Positions 36,401 to 46,960 of a stretch of 64,000 bases of DNA are shown one piece after another. The DNA comes from Mytilisepta virgata (taxonomy: Eukaryota; Mollusca; Bivalvia; Mytilida; Mytilidae), in assembly GCA_028015205.1 (NCBI GenBank), contig CM051520.1, forward strand, positions 8,280,501-8,344,500, written 5' to 3'. How positions within the stretch are numbered: position 1 is the stretch's first letter; the number at the start of each line of letters is the position of its first letter. The translations under genes were made by a program, and so were the position numbers. The notes below the pieces were generated by a model that saw only the letters and a program-made list of their open reading frames with translations, did no database searches and was not told where the DNA came from.

Positions 36401-37166
36401 TAAAAAATGACCTAAAAGAGTTTGAACATATATATATATTCACATTCTGACTTTTTAAATGCCCATTTAATTAGGTATGATATTTTTTTCTTAATGAGAT
36501 TATGCGGCAAAGTGGTATAGTGTAGAAAAATCAAAACTTTGAACAGACTCGAAAGCATATATCGTGTACATGTATATATTCGCATATCTGTTGTATTTAA
36601 TTATCTTGAAAATCTCAAGTTTTATAGCAGAACACGTTGTTTGCCTAAAGATATGAAAATTGCGGGTATACAAGCTGTATACGTACCCGTATTCTTACAT
36701 GTTTTTATCAATGTTAAACCTTTGTACATCTATACATATATATGGGACGCGTGATAAATTAGTGATATGACGGAAATTAACAGTAAGTATACTACTAAGT
36801 TTATTACCAGTTTATTACACAAAACAAAAACATGCTACGATTAAGTTAACTCATAAATACATGTAAATTACTTATTTTCACTCTTTCATCTCTTTCACAT
36901 GTTTTAATATAACTCCGCGACTCGTCAATCATACAAGATTTTCTTACTGAAACAGAAATGTACGACATATTTAATGTAATTTAAATTATTTTCCGTAAAT
37001 AATATATTCATTAAAAAGTAACTAGAATACACCTGTTTAATATCAATCAGCAAAACCGGCCAAGTAAATCATAACACGTGAAGGACAACCTTTTTCCTGC
37101 TTCACCGTTTCTTCTCCACGTAGCTTTAACTGGTTCCTCGTCCGGATCGTTACTGAGCTTATTAAA
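36401..37166. other. Upstream region of the selenoprotein M gene
   Basis: No coding sequence was recognised. An E-box-like CACGTG lies at about 37075 and a 'ccacgtag' at about 37118, in a locally GC-richer 90 bp that could be the promoter or 5' UTR. I see no clear TATA box. Confidence 0.35.
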
Positions 37167-37205
37167 TTGAATAAGGCAAAGGATCAGATTGTGAGAAAAG
37201 TAAAA

Positions 37206-40200
37206 ATGGATTGGAGACGAATGCTGGTTATTCCAGCGTTTCTATTGTTAATCACTTTTGTTTATGGAGATAATGATGATGAAATCGAAGACAAAGTAGT
37301 AGTTAGAGCTGTTGTAGAGGTAAAGTATAATAATAGTGTAACGGGCTTCCCTTGATTAATGTAGAAGTTATAGAACCGTAACAGGTTTATAACCACCCTC
37401 CATTAGCTGCGCTAGTGGAGTACTCCTTTAGCTCAGTTGGTAGAGCGGTGGACTACTGAACCAAAGGTTCCGGGTTCGATCCCCGGTTGGTGCGGTAGGT
37501 AATTTTGGGAGACAAATCATGCTCTACTGTTACAATAGCATTACTGGTGTCCGATAACACCTTGAACACTTTTAAATCACAGTCAGTGCGCAGGGGCTCG
37601 TTACAATTGACATAGTACATCTGTGACTGATCCAGCCCCAATCTATGGCCCCTATCTATAATACCATTATGGTATTATAGATCGGGGCCGGATCAGTCAC
37701 AGATGTACTGTGTCAATTGTAACGAGCCCTGTGGTCAGTGACCGTGCATGTTCTTTGACGAATTTTCAATTATCCAAAAATTTGGACCAAATTCCCCCCC
37801 AAAAAATGATGGGCTATTGTAGTTTCTTCTGTTAGAAAGTATTAAGTAAGATGTGTCATTCTATAATTTTATGGGCCATCACCTTCAAACACTATCATCT
37901 GGAACATGGAATCAGTGTTGCTTTTCTGAACAAGCAAAGGGACCAGGTCTTGCAAAGACCAACTATCAGTATTCTCAGCACCACACCAATGTACATACAT
38001 TAAAAATAAAAACATAATGAAAGGATAATATAGCAAGGGTAATTGTTTACTTTATCTTACCAGAACCTGGTGGTGTGAACTATTCCTTTGACCCTAATGA
38101 CTAAGATCATAGATTTACTAAATGTATTTAATGGATAAGCAATTAATACCCCAAAAGAATTGACATAGTTCAGTCCATCTGTATGCTAAGAAACCCCAAA
38201 CAAATAATCATTAAATTATTAGGTTCTTAGCCAAATTAAAATCACATGAGTCTTTTTTATGCTAATGTATGCATGGTTGTTCCAAGCTCTGTTAAATATG
38301 TACATGTTAAATAATTAATTTAAATTGAATCACTTTTTAAGGTAAGAAGTTGTTCAATTCAATCATTGATTAAAAATTATGAAGAACATAACAGTATTTA
38401 TTTATTTTAATTTCAAGCAAACAATTTGCATAGATCTTCCTTTTTGAAGAGCAAAATACAAATTTACTGTATATAATTTTTTTTCTCTTTTTTTTCCATT
38501 ATCCTTAAGTTAACATTGGTTGTTGAGGACAATAGACAACTGATTGATATTATTCTATTTAATCAGTCATTTTAAAAATGAGATTTATGTTCACATTTGA
38601 TTTGTCTTGTTGATTGTATTGTCCATTGGAGGTAAAGATTTTTATGCCGCTGCTGCTAGCAAATGTTATGAAACTTATACACAATGCTTATTACAACCAG
38701 ACACAGATCGAGTTTGAATTTCATAAGAGACGTCTGGATAGTTTACTACAAAGTAAAGTATTTCTGTATGATTAAATGAAACCAGCCCAATTTTAATCCA
38801 GTGTGATATTTTCTGTTTCAGAGTTGTGGTGGATGACGATTGAACAGGCTTCCAGAGGTCAAGAGATTCATCTATGATGATATCCCTCTGTTGTATCCTC
38901 ACACAGTAAAAACTACAAAATTTTATTGATTTAATCTTTGTAAAAAAAATGTAAAATCTGTTTCACTTAATGTTCAAAGTAACAGGTGTTGTCATGATTA
39001 ACAGGTAAAATTTATAGCAAATGACTTGAAAAATATAAATGTACTTTGTAATTTAAAATGTACTAAATATGTTGTAGATTATATGACTTAAAATCTAGAT
39101 CTGTAATATACAGTAACAATGCAAATCCAAAAAATATATATAAAAGATGCATATATATTTAACAATTTGTGAAGGGGTGGTGAAGTTTATTTCTGCAGCT
39201 AAATCTGGGATTTTCCATCTAATTTTTATTATAAAATTTATTGAAGTATTTATCAGGTTAATCAATTGATTTTGATGTCTTGTAAAGAGCTTATTCCACA
39301 TTTCCCTTATTTTATAATAAAGTACAATCTGATCATGTGGGATCAAAGAGTTTTAGCAAATCAGTTTTTAGGTCTCATAAAATTCAGACTGCAAAAGTAG
39401 TTATTCTATATAATCAGTTATTTTAAAAATGATATTTATGTTCACATTTGATGTGTCAGGTTGATTGTATTGTCCTTTGGAGGTAAAGATTTTTATGTCC
39501 CCACTGCTAGGCAAAGGGGTCATTAAGTTTTACCCTTGTTTGTCTGTACATACGTCCCAAAATTGGTTTTCGTCCCCTAACTTTAGTTTTCCTCAATCAA
39601 ATGTTATGAAACTTGTACACAATGCTTATTACCACCAAACAGATTGAATTTGGGTGGGGTAAATGGAAAAATTGCTGAATTTGCCGTTTTGCACTCTAAC
39701 ATTACTTTTCCTCAACCAAATGCTATGAAACATACACAATGCTTATTACAACCAAACACAGGTCAAGTTTGAATGGGTTGCGTCACTTTTACCGCTCTTG
39801 AATTATGTCCCTTTATAAATTACAGCCTTATGTGCCACCAGGCACGAAGAGGATAGGTAGGTAGGATAAATTGAGAATTGCCAAATTTACTGTTTTACGC
39901 ACTCTGACTTTTACCCATTAAGAAAACAAAACTTCAATAGGTCTGAATTATTACATTGACTCTTGGCTTTTTATAAGTAGGGGCATTCTTCTTTTATTTT
40001 TCATTAATTTAAGACTGTAGAGTGTAGATACAGTTGTACATATTTGTTTATGTGAAATATATGAAAACTGAATGTTTTTGTATTAGTAATTTACTGCTCA
40101 ATATTTACAAAATGTACTGTATCAGTGTGTTGTAACCTTAACAAATATAAGTCACAATGTTGATTTTGTGAAGAAGCCAGGTGCCCCTCCAGAACTCTGT

Positions 40201-40987
40201 CTAAAAAATAAATCAGGCCAGGATGTTGAGGTAAGTTATATATATATATATATGAGTCAGTATAAAAAAATGGAGGTATTTGGAAAATGACAAACTTAAA
40301 TATAAATACAAGCAAAGAAAAAAATTATCATAACAGATACTTTTGTTGATACTTTATAGACAATATATATCCCAAAAATGACTATAAGTGTCTGCAGGAG
40401 TTAGGTATGAGTCATAAAATCTAGATTCTAATTAAACCTAATTAGCCATCTCCTGTCTCTGCCCACACCTGGAAAAATATATGGGAAAATTGTTACATTT
40501 ACATTAAGACATTTTCAGTGATGGCTGTTTAACTTGTGTGTAATTAATTTGATGAGGTGCACCATGTATGATGAAGTATGATTGAATAATTTGACTTTTA
40601 TCCTAGTTTATAAACAAAGTTTCATCTGAAAGGTATATGTTTATTTAACTTGTGACATACATGTACACAAATTCTGAAGGGTATATTGTGTTATGTAAAT
40701 TTAAAAATAGCAATATAACCATATTAACTTATGTAGTCTGGACCAATTTCCAATGAGTCTTCCGTGACACAATCTGCAAATTATGTCACATTTCCTGAGG
40801 TATACATTTATTTCACCGTGACCTAATAAACATTTTATTTCTTTTTCAGAGGATTAATTTAGAAGATTTCAATCGGAATGAATGCAATGATTTATTAAAA
40901 AAATGGAATTTTTACAAGAAGGGTTCTAAAGATGAAGAAGTTCCTGAGTCAGCAAATGGTCCATATGAATTAAAAGAAGAATTATAA
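37206..40987 (+). CDS. SELENOM: Selenoprotein M (in-frame TGA = Sec)
   Basis: This is a thioredoxin-fold oxidoreductase of the ER lumen. Exons 37206-37319, 38822-38892, 40152-40230 and 40850-40987 join at GT/AG sites to give 133 aa. Residues 1-21 are a signal peptide. Exon 1 ends '(V)VVRAVVE'. Exon 2 opens S-C-G-G-U, with TGA at 38834-38836 as Sec43, then 'LNRLPEVKRFIYDDIPL', the SELENOM redox motif and first helix. Exon 3 gives 'HNVDFVKKPGAPPELCLKNK' and exon 4 'RINLEDFNRNECNDLLKKWN', matching the conserved C-terminal half of the family. The protein ends KEEL, a KDEL-type retention signal. The length is close to vertebrate SELENOM (about 145 aa). An upstream in-frame ATG at 37167 would add 13 residues before the signal peptide and is less likely. 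CxxU rather than CxU separates it from SELENOF. Confidence 0.93.
37422..37735 (+). mobile_element. tRNA-derived SINE-like unit with foldback tail, SELENOM intron 1
   Basis: The head (37422-37495) has perfect Pol III boxes, 'tagctcagttgg' and 'gggttcgatcccc', but the anticodon stem does not pair, so it is not a working tRNA. The body downstream (37593-37669) folds back on 37671-37735; for example 'acagatgtact' and 'ggctcgttacaattgaca' each recur inverted. It is either two SINE bodies joined tail to tail or an element that ends in a long hairpin. Confidence 0.7.
38565..38720 (+). repeat. Intronic duplicate flanking SELENOM exon 2, copy 1
   Basis: The text 'tttatgttcacatttgat', 'attgtattgtcc', 'ggaggtaaagatttttatg' and 'acacaatgcttattac' occurs here and at 39420-39645. 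It is a dispersed noncoding repeat on either side of exon 2. Confidence 0.7.
39420..39790 (+). repeat. Intronic duplicate flanking SELENOM exon 2, copy 2
   Basis: This is the second copy of the repeat at 38565-38720. It is longer, with the block 'atgttatgaaac...cacaatgcttattac' repeated three times (about 39600, 39718). It lies in intron 2. Confidence 0.7.
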
Positions 40988-41684
40988 ACTTGTCAACTAT
41001 CAATTCAAAAAATTTAAATGATTATATTTTCTAGGATTATTATTGAAAGTTTGATAATAATTTTACAGCATACATTGAGATGATATCATATATATATATA
41101 CAATGAATGATTTACTAATTTTAATATATTGGAAAGTTTCAGAGTTATTTTGTGTATTTAAATACTCTTATAAAAACAGGTATATAAAAGTGCAATACCT
41201 TGATACAATATAGTGTTTGGATTGAATACAGATTTCAATCAGTGAGAATTTTATCAAAGTTTGGAATTAAATATTCAGAGAAAAATTGTGTTAAAAATTA
41301 ATTTCATACGTTTAGTTGCAAATCTTTGGTCCGAAAAAAAAAAATTATTAAAGAGATTTTTGTTAAAAAAGATGATTTATTCAGTTTTATTTCTTTGTAC
41401 ATGTATGATATAAGAAAAAAACAGACAACGAAATTGTTATTGCCACATATTCCATAGCTTTTTCATTATCAGAAACTTATAACTTTAGTTGTATAATATT
41501 TTTCATTATCAGAAACTGATAACTTTATTTGTATACAAATATTAAGTATTTAGGAAATCCAGTTCATAAATAATATTTTGTAAAAGATTGTACATGTTGT
41601 ATGGGCATTGAAATGTGATTGTTGTCATGAAAATCTCTTTAAAAATTGTATGGAACATGAGATTAAGTAATTTTATTAGTGTAC

Positions 41685-41729
41685 GTAAAGTGAGTGAATC
41701 TTGCATAAAAACATGTTGATGACTCTTAC
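41685..41729 (+). promoter_or_regulatory. Candidate SECIS element in the SELENOM 3' UTR
   Basis: A stem can be drawn with a GUGA/GA core: 'gtgaatcttgcat', an A-rich apical loop 'aaaaac', then 'atgttgatgac', with outer pairing of 'gtaa' to 'ttac'. This follows the eukaryotic SECIS plan of a non-Watson-Crick quartet with unpaired As in the apical loop. The inner helix is short and interrupted, so the call is weak. It is about 700 nt after the stop and before the poly(A) signals. A working SELENOM needs a SECIS somewhere in this UTR. Confidence 0.25.
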
Positions 41730-41884
41730 AAGTTATTTATTTTTATTTTCTGTAAGAATCAGTATTTATGAAGTTTCTGGTCCAAAGTTCTGACTCGAAA
41801 TGGATGTTCTTCACTGAAACTTTCATGAAAAACAAAGTTTATAACTTCTTGAGAGTCGTCCAAGTATGTTCTTATTTATTTATA

Positions 41885-41906
41885 AATAAATATATAAAAT
41901 AATAAA
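41885..41906 (+). terminator. Poly(A) signals of SELENOM
   Basis: Two AATAAA hexamers (41885-41890 and 41901-41906) lie about 0.9 kb after the stop codon, the first pair after a long UTR. They precede the R2-like insertion by about 160 bp. Confidence 0.5.
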
Positions 41907-42063
41907 GATAGTTTACTTCTTTTAAAATCTAGAGTTCTAATGATAAACAGGTTGGTGCCACTGTGAACTATATAACTACAAAAGCCATGAGTTTTGACAT
42001 TTTTCAACTTTATCAGAAAAAAGAAAGCACGCTAAACTACATGCAATGATGCGAATACATTTC

Positions 42064-45000
42064 TGATTATCACTTACAGATGGTGGTATTCTGCTTTTCT
42101 GCTGTCATATTCTCTTGACTGCTCATCTTCCTTCATCTCTGAATCCCTGTCGCTCTCTGCCGGTGCTTTGATGTCTTCAGATGGTTCCAACCTTCACCAG
42201 ATGTTTCGACCCTGTACCATTACATCCTCCGGTTGGCGGGTCAGTAGAGGTGGCCAAACCTCTACTCATCAGCACTCGGCTTCCAGCTCGGATCATCTCG
42301 GCGATGCCATAACCAGCAAGATGAACGCTCTGCTGCTTCCCCTAGTTGTCTTACTGCTGTCTTTCTTGCCTTTCCGACTATTCCCATTGCCTGTAGCATC
42401 CTCCATACTGACTGTGCAGGAAAACCTCTGCAGCCTACTTCTACTGGGAACAGCCACGCTTTCCAACCTCTCTCTCTACATGTTGTCATCAGCTCTGTAT
42501 ACTTTTCCTTCTTCCGCTGGTATGCCTCTTCACATCTCTCTTCCCAAGGAACTGTCAGTTCTATTGCAACTATCATCTTTGACGACTGTGACCAAACTAC
42601 AATGTCTGGCCGTAGGGTTGTCTGTACGCATTCTGGAAACACAAGCTTCTTGCCAATGTCAGCCCTCATGTTCCATTCACTGCCCTTGTCCAAGATGAAG
42701 TGCTGTTGTGACTTTGTTGCATGTCCCGTATCTCCCTCTCTGACGAATCTGATCTGCTTTGCCTCTGTTTTTGATGGTCTCTTTTTTCTTCTCTCAATAT
42801 CAAGGATCTCTGCCAGATGTTTTAGGACCTTGTCGTGCCTCCATCGATATCTTCCCTGTGTCAGAGCAACCTTGCAGCCTGAAAGTATATGTGCCATAGT
42901 GCCTCTTTCACCACATAACTTGCAGCTTGGTTCTTCTATCACTCCCCACTGGTGTAAGTTTGAAGGGGAAGGAAGTGTATCGTACACTGACCTAAGCATG
43001 AATGAAATTCTGAATGGTTCCATCCTCCATAACTCTGCCCATGTGATCTTTCTTTCTGGCAAGTTCCACTTCATCCATGCTCCTTGACGGCTAAGCTCTA
43101 CTGCTTTTGCCCTTCTTTGTTCTTCTACTGTTCTTATTTCTGACTGCACCATGCTGCTCTTCTCTTTTGGTGTTGCCTTTGACCACTGTTGGAAATGTGT
43201 AATTCCTAAGCCTTGTCTACCAGTACAGGTGTTACCAACTATGTCTTTGTGATGAAGAATACTTTCTGCTTGGTCTACTGCAGTTCTTGCTGACCATTTC
43301 CGCCCAGTACGTGTCTGGATTCCAGCCTTACTGATCTTACTATCCTTTGAGTCTCTGAGAGTCATAACAAGTCTGCTCTTTGATACCTTGTATTCCTCCA
43401 AAGTTGATGTTAAAGGTAGCTGGAGTTGTGATGATCTACTGTAAAGACCTATGGCTGTAAAACTTGGTGGTACTCCTAGCCATCTTCTGAGGTGACTGTT
43501 TATCTTTCTTTCTATGGCTTCGACTGTTGTTGCTGTCATTTCATAGATCATGAGAAGCCATGTCAGTCTCGGTAACAGCCCGTGTTGGTATATCCAAGCC
43601 TTAAACTTCCCAGGCAATCCACTCTTATCTACCTTCTTAAGCCAATCTACAACCTGAGTTTGTACTGTCTTCACACTGGTATTGTCTTTAAGAGTATCAT
43701 CAAACCATTTTCCAAGGCACTTTATAGGGTTGTCTACTATTGTTGGTATTTCGTCCCCTTGGATCTTAAGCTGGAACTTCGTTGTTATCTGACCCTTTCT
43801 CAGTATCATTGATCTTGACTTCCTTGGCTTAAATTTCATCCTGGCCCAAGTGACTACCTCTTCCAGTGCTGATAGTATCCATCTTGCTTGAATATGGGAT
43901 GATGTTGTTACTGTAAGGTCATCCATGAACCCTCTTGTTGCTGGTAAAAAGATCCCTGAATCTGTCTTTGGACCTCTTGTTTCTCTTTCTGCTGCCTTCA
44001 TGATGATATTCATACTCATAATGAATAGTATTGGTGAGATGGTACAACCCGTAACTATTCCTTTCTCTAAATTCTGCCATGCTGTGGTCTTGTTATCTAC
44101 AGTAAATCGCAGCTGTATTCCCCCAAAATACTTTTGGACTATCTTCTTGATGTGTTCTGGAATGTGGTAGTGATCCATTGCCATCTCTATCAATTTGTGT
44201 GGTACTGATCCATATGCATTTGCCAGGTCTAACCATACTACTGCCAAATTTTTCTTTCCAGTCTTTGCCTCATGTATGAGTTGACTCAGAACACTTGTAT
44301 GCTCTACACATCCTGAAAAACCTGCAATGCCTCCTTTCTGCATAGATGTATCAATATAGCTGTTCTCTACCATATACTTCGTCATCCTGTTTGCCAATAC
44401 AGAGAAATAGATTTTTCCCTCTACGCTCAACAATGAAATTGTCCTAAACTGTGAGATGTCTTTTGAATCTTTTTCTTTTGGTACGAAGCATCCTTCTGCC
44501 TTCTGCCAGCTTTCAGGAATGGTTCCTTTTTTCCATAGTGTTCGGAATAGCTGCCATAGTTTTCTTAGTATCTTTGGGCATTTCTTGTAGACTTTGTATG
44601 GTACACCACTGTACCCAGGTGCTGATCCTGTTCTTGCCTTTTTTACCACCTCACAAACTTCCTTCCATGTCGGTTCCTTCGTTTCAAATTCTATCGTTGG
44701 TTGTTCTTCTTCTTCAACTCTTGGGCAATATCCCAAAGGTGTCTCTCTTTCTTTGTCTGAGTGTGTTTCATGCAGATACTTTTCTACTTCTTCCTTGCTA
44801 CAATGCAGATGCCCTGTTCTTTCTCCACCCAACAGTGATTTTGTGTAGTTGTATGGATTCTTAATAAAGTTTGCTCTATTTTTCGCTTTCTTCTTATTGC
44901 TATTCTTGAGTTGTTCTGCCCTTCTAGTTCTTCTCAATTCCTCTCTAACATTGTCTGTAATGCAAGCTATTCCCAGCTTCTCTATCTCATTGCTTTTCTT

Positions 45001-45820
45001 GTACCGTCTGTTTAGGTCTTTGAGTTCCTTCCTTAGCTGTTTAATTTTCTGTTCTCTCCTGTTTGGCGTCTGCCTTGTGTTGCTCTCTTCAACACCAAAT
45101 CTCTCCTTCCCGATGTTATATATTAGTGAAGTCAGTGTTTCTATTCTCCTCTCAACACATCCTTGGAGTGATGTTTCTAGAAAAAAACCTAAATCATCGT
45201 TCAGATCTCTCCATTGGGCTTCGCTGTTCATCTTTGGCCATGCTATCCTTTCCTTCTGATGTGATGTCTCTTGCCTTTGCTGTGTAATGTGCTCCTCACC
45301 ATTCAAGCTTTGACTGCTGTCGTGGGATGTGACTGATGCTGAGAGATTCCTTGCGCTATGGTTTGCGTCCTGGCTAGGATTCTCCTGCGTCTCACCAGAT
45401 AAATCTGTGCGCTGCTCTGTAACAATTCCTCGACTGCATCCAGACCTTGACTGGTGGATCTTTAAGCCTCTTTGGTTCTTGCAGATCTTTCCACAATGGC
45501 ATTTTGCTTCTGCCTCCTCTCCTGTCAAAGTTGTTTGCACCATCTGCGTCGTTGTCCGTTTTCGTTTCCTAGTCGTTGCCGTTTGATCTGTTTGGTTGAG
45601 CCTCTCATCCTCCCCCCTCTCGGGAGACTCTGGGGGTATACTTCTTCATTCTGTGTAGTAGCTGTCTTTGGTGTTCCCTCACGGAAACCACACTAAGGGT
45701 AGCTGACCCCAAGTGCCCATACCAGTCTGTTCCCGGCTGTCAGCTGTCTCTCCAGCGTCACTGGTCTTCCCCAGTCTCCATTCAGCCTTTCCTGACGGTC
45801 ACTGGTTTCCCAGAAGAAAT
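42064..45820 (-). mobile_element. R2-type non-LTR retrotransposon, apparently full length
   Basis: The element runs from about 45819 (5' end) to about 42064 (3' end) on the minus strand. It encloses the 1093-aa ORF at 45543-42262, with a 5' leader of about 280 bp and a 3' tail of about 200 bp. There is no poly(A) tail and no LTR; the 3' end reads 'ctgtaagtgataatc'. The 3'-terminal 418 bp are repeated directly upstream at 45820-46237. The base composition is much more GC-rich than the flanks, consistent with recent arrival. Confidence 0.85.
42262..45543 (-). CDS. Reverse transcriptase / restriction-like endonuclease polyprotein
   Basis: The 1093-aa protein copies element RNA into a nicked chromosomal target. 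An N-terminal zinc finger (C15, C17, C21, H30, C36: 'CHCGKICKNQRGLKIH') should bind the target. The reverse transcriptase shows box A 'VVWLDLANAYGSVPH' (D439), box B 'KGIVTGCTISPILF' and box C 'GFMDDLTVT' (D541, D542), an FMDD in place of the usual YADD/FADD. A C-terminal CCHC knuckle, C874-C877-H885-C890, precedes the restriction-like endonuclease motif 'RPD' (D980) ... 'AIELTVP' (E995). This order is that of the R2/NeSL/Hero-type elements, not of APE-type LINEs. The frame has no stops or shifts and all catalytic residues are present. The frame is open for some distance upstream of the ATG, so the true start may lie further 5'. The exact clade is uncertain. Confidence 0.9.
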   Translation of the reverse strand: MVQTTLTGEEAEAKCHCGKICKNQRGLKIHQSRSGCSRGIVTEQRTDLSGETQENPSQDANHSARNLSASVTSHDSSQSLNGEEHITQQRQETSHQKERIAWPKMNSEAQWRDLNDDLGFFLETSLQGCVERRIETLTSLIYNIGKERFGVEESNTRQTPNRREQKIKQLRKELKDLNRRYKKSNEIEKLGIACITDNVREELRRTRRAEQLKNSNKKKAKNRANFIKNPYNYTKSLLGGERTGHLHCSKEEVEKYLHETHSDKERETPLGYCPRVEEEEQPTIEFETKEPTWKEVCEVVKKARTGSAPGYSGVPYKVYKKCPKILRKLWQLFRTLWKKGTIPESWQKAEGCFVPKEKDSKDISQFRTISLLSVEGKIYFSVLANRMTKYMVENSYIDTSMQKGGIAGFSGCVEHTSVLSQLIHEAKTGKKNLAVVWLDLANAYGSVPHKLIEMAMDHYHIPEHIKKIVQKYFGGIQLRFTVDNKTTAWQNLEKGIVTGCTISPILFIMSMNIIMKAAERETRGPKTDSGIFLPATRGFMDDLTVTTSSHIQARWILSALEEVVTWARMKFKPRKSRSMILRKGQITTKFQLKIQGDEIPTIVDNPIKCLGKWFDDTLKDNTSVKTVQTQVVDWLKKVDKSGLPGKFKAWIYQHGLLPRLTWLLMIYEMTATTVEAIERKINSHLRRWLGVPPSFTAIGLYSRSSQLQLPLTSTLEEYKVSKSRLVMTLRDSKDSKISKAGIQTRTGRKWSARTAVDQAESILHHKDIVGNTCTGRQGLGITHFQQWSKATPKEKSSMVQSEIRTVEEQRRAKAVELSRQGAWMKWNLPERKITWAELWRMEPFRISFMLRSVYDTLPSPSNLHQWGVIEEPSCKLCGERGTMAHILSGCKVALTQGRYRWRHDKVLKHLAEILDIERRKKRPSKTEAKQIRFVREGDTGHATKSQQHFILDKGSEWNMRADIGKKLVFPECVQTTLRPDIVVWSQSSKMIVAIELTVPWEERCEEAYQRKKEKYTELMTTCRERGWKAWLFPVEVGCRGFPAQSVWRMLQAMGIVGKARKTAVRQLGEAAERSSCWLWHRRDDPSWKPSADE

Positions 45821-46237
45821 GATTATCACTTACAGATGGTGGTATTCTGCTTTTCTGCTGTCATATTCTCTTGACTGCTCATCTTCCTTCATCTCTGAAT
45901 CCCTGTCGCTCTCTGCCGGTGCTTTGATGTCTTCAGATGGTTCCAACCTTCACCAGATGTTTCGACCCTGTACCATTACATCCTCCGGTTGGCGGGTCAG
46001 TAGAGGTGGCCAAACCTCTACTCATCAGCACTCGGCTTCCAGCTCGGATCATCTCGGCGATGCCATAACCAGCAAGATGAACGCTCTGCTGCTTCCCCTA
46101 GTTGTCTTACTGCTGTCTTTCTTGCCTTTCCGACTATTCCCATTGCCTGTAGCATCCTCCATACTGACTGTGCAGGAAAACCTCTGCAGCCTACTTCTAC
46201 TGGGAACAGCCACGCTTTCCAACCTCTCCCTCTACAT
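45820..46237 (-). mobile_element. 5'-truncated R2-like copy abutting the full-length one
   Basis: These 418 bp match 42064-42481 with a single visible mismatch (position 46229). They comprise the last 73 codons and the 3' tail of the element. Its 3' end joins directly to the 5' end of the full-length copy with no intervening host sequence. It is cut off on the 5' side at 'ctctacat'. Confidence 0.95.
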
Positions 46238-46264
46238 TCAAATAAGAAATGAGCTTTTGAACTG

Positions 46265-46960
46265 ACAGAAATTGCTTTCTTTAATTATGCTTTGATTCTC
46301 AAAAATGTGTCAAAGTCACTCAAGCATGCAATTGAGGTCATAGTCCAGAGACAGGTGGCAGACTTGCATGTACCCACCAAGAACTCTCAATAGACCAAAC
46401 ATGGATGGGTTTAGGTACTATTACAGTTGCTGAAAAATAGACAATCAAGAAATTTGGATGAAAGTCACTCAACCATGAAATTGAGGTCAAGGTCCGGAGA
46501 CAAGTGTCAGACTGGTATGTACCCACCAAGAACTATCAATAGACCAAATACAGTGGGTCTAGGTATAAGTTTCTGAGAAACTGACTTAACAAAGAAAAAG
46601 TGACAAAGTCACTCAAGCATGAAATTGAGGTCAAGGTCCCAAGCCAGGTGTCAGACTGACATGTAACAACCAAGAATTATCTATAGACAAAATATGGTTG
46701 CCATAGGTATTACAGTTGCTGAGAAATAGATATAACCACAAAACTTAGACACAGATTTTAAATTCATGTTTATGAAGTCACTGAACCATGAAAATGAGAT
46801 CAGGGTCACAAGACAAGTATACTGCGGCAAACTTTATACGATAAGCTACCTTGTGGACCATAAATCTTTATTGTAGGTATTACATGTGGAAAGTTTTAAA
46901 AAGGTTTACAGCCGCCGGAAAGTAATACCTATATATCGCCTCCGCGATAAAAGATGGTTG
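46265..46960 (+). repeat. Tandem ~130-150-bp dispersed repeat, group 1
   Basis: Four units carry 'gaaattgaggtcaaggtcc', 'gtcagactg', 'atgtacccaccaagaact' and 'atagacca', separated by 'ttgctgaaaaatagac'. The end block includes 'cggcaaactttatacgataa' and 'gccgccggaaagtaatacc'. Related arrays are at 48700-49270 and 50705-51230. Confidence 0.75.

Noticed and set aside
37422..37495. Possible functional tRNA gene
   Set aside because: A and B boxes are good, but the anticodon stem does not pair and SINE-like sequence follows, so it is a SINE head.
40110..40123. Alternative SELENOM exon 3 acceptor after 'ctgtatcag'
   Set aside because: Joining there brings an in-frame TAA after the exon 2 junction; the acceptor at 40150-40151 restores the conserved frame.
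41770..41825. Hairpin 'atgaagtttc' with 'gaaactttcat' as the SECIS
   Set aside because: The stem pairs fully through the ATGA, leaving no non-Watson-Crick quartet, so it does not have SECIS geometry.
42168..45696. Many plus-strand frames of 74-176 aa
   Set aside because: They are shadows of the 1093-aa minus-strand retrotransposon ORF and of its truncated copy at 45820-46237.
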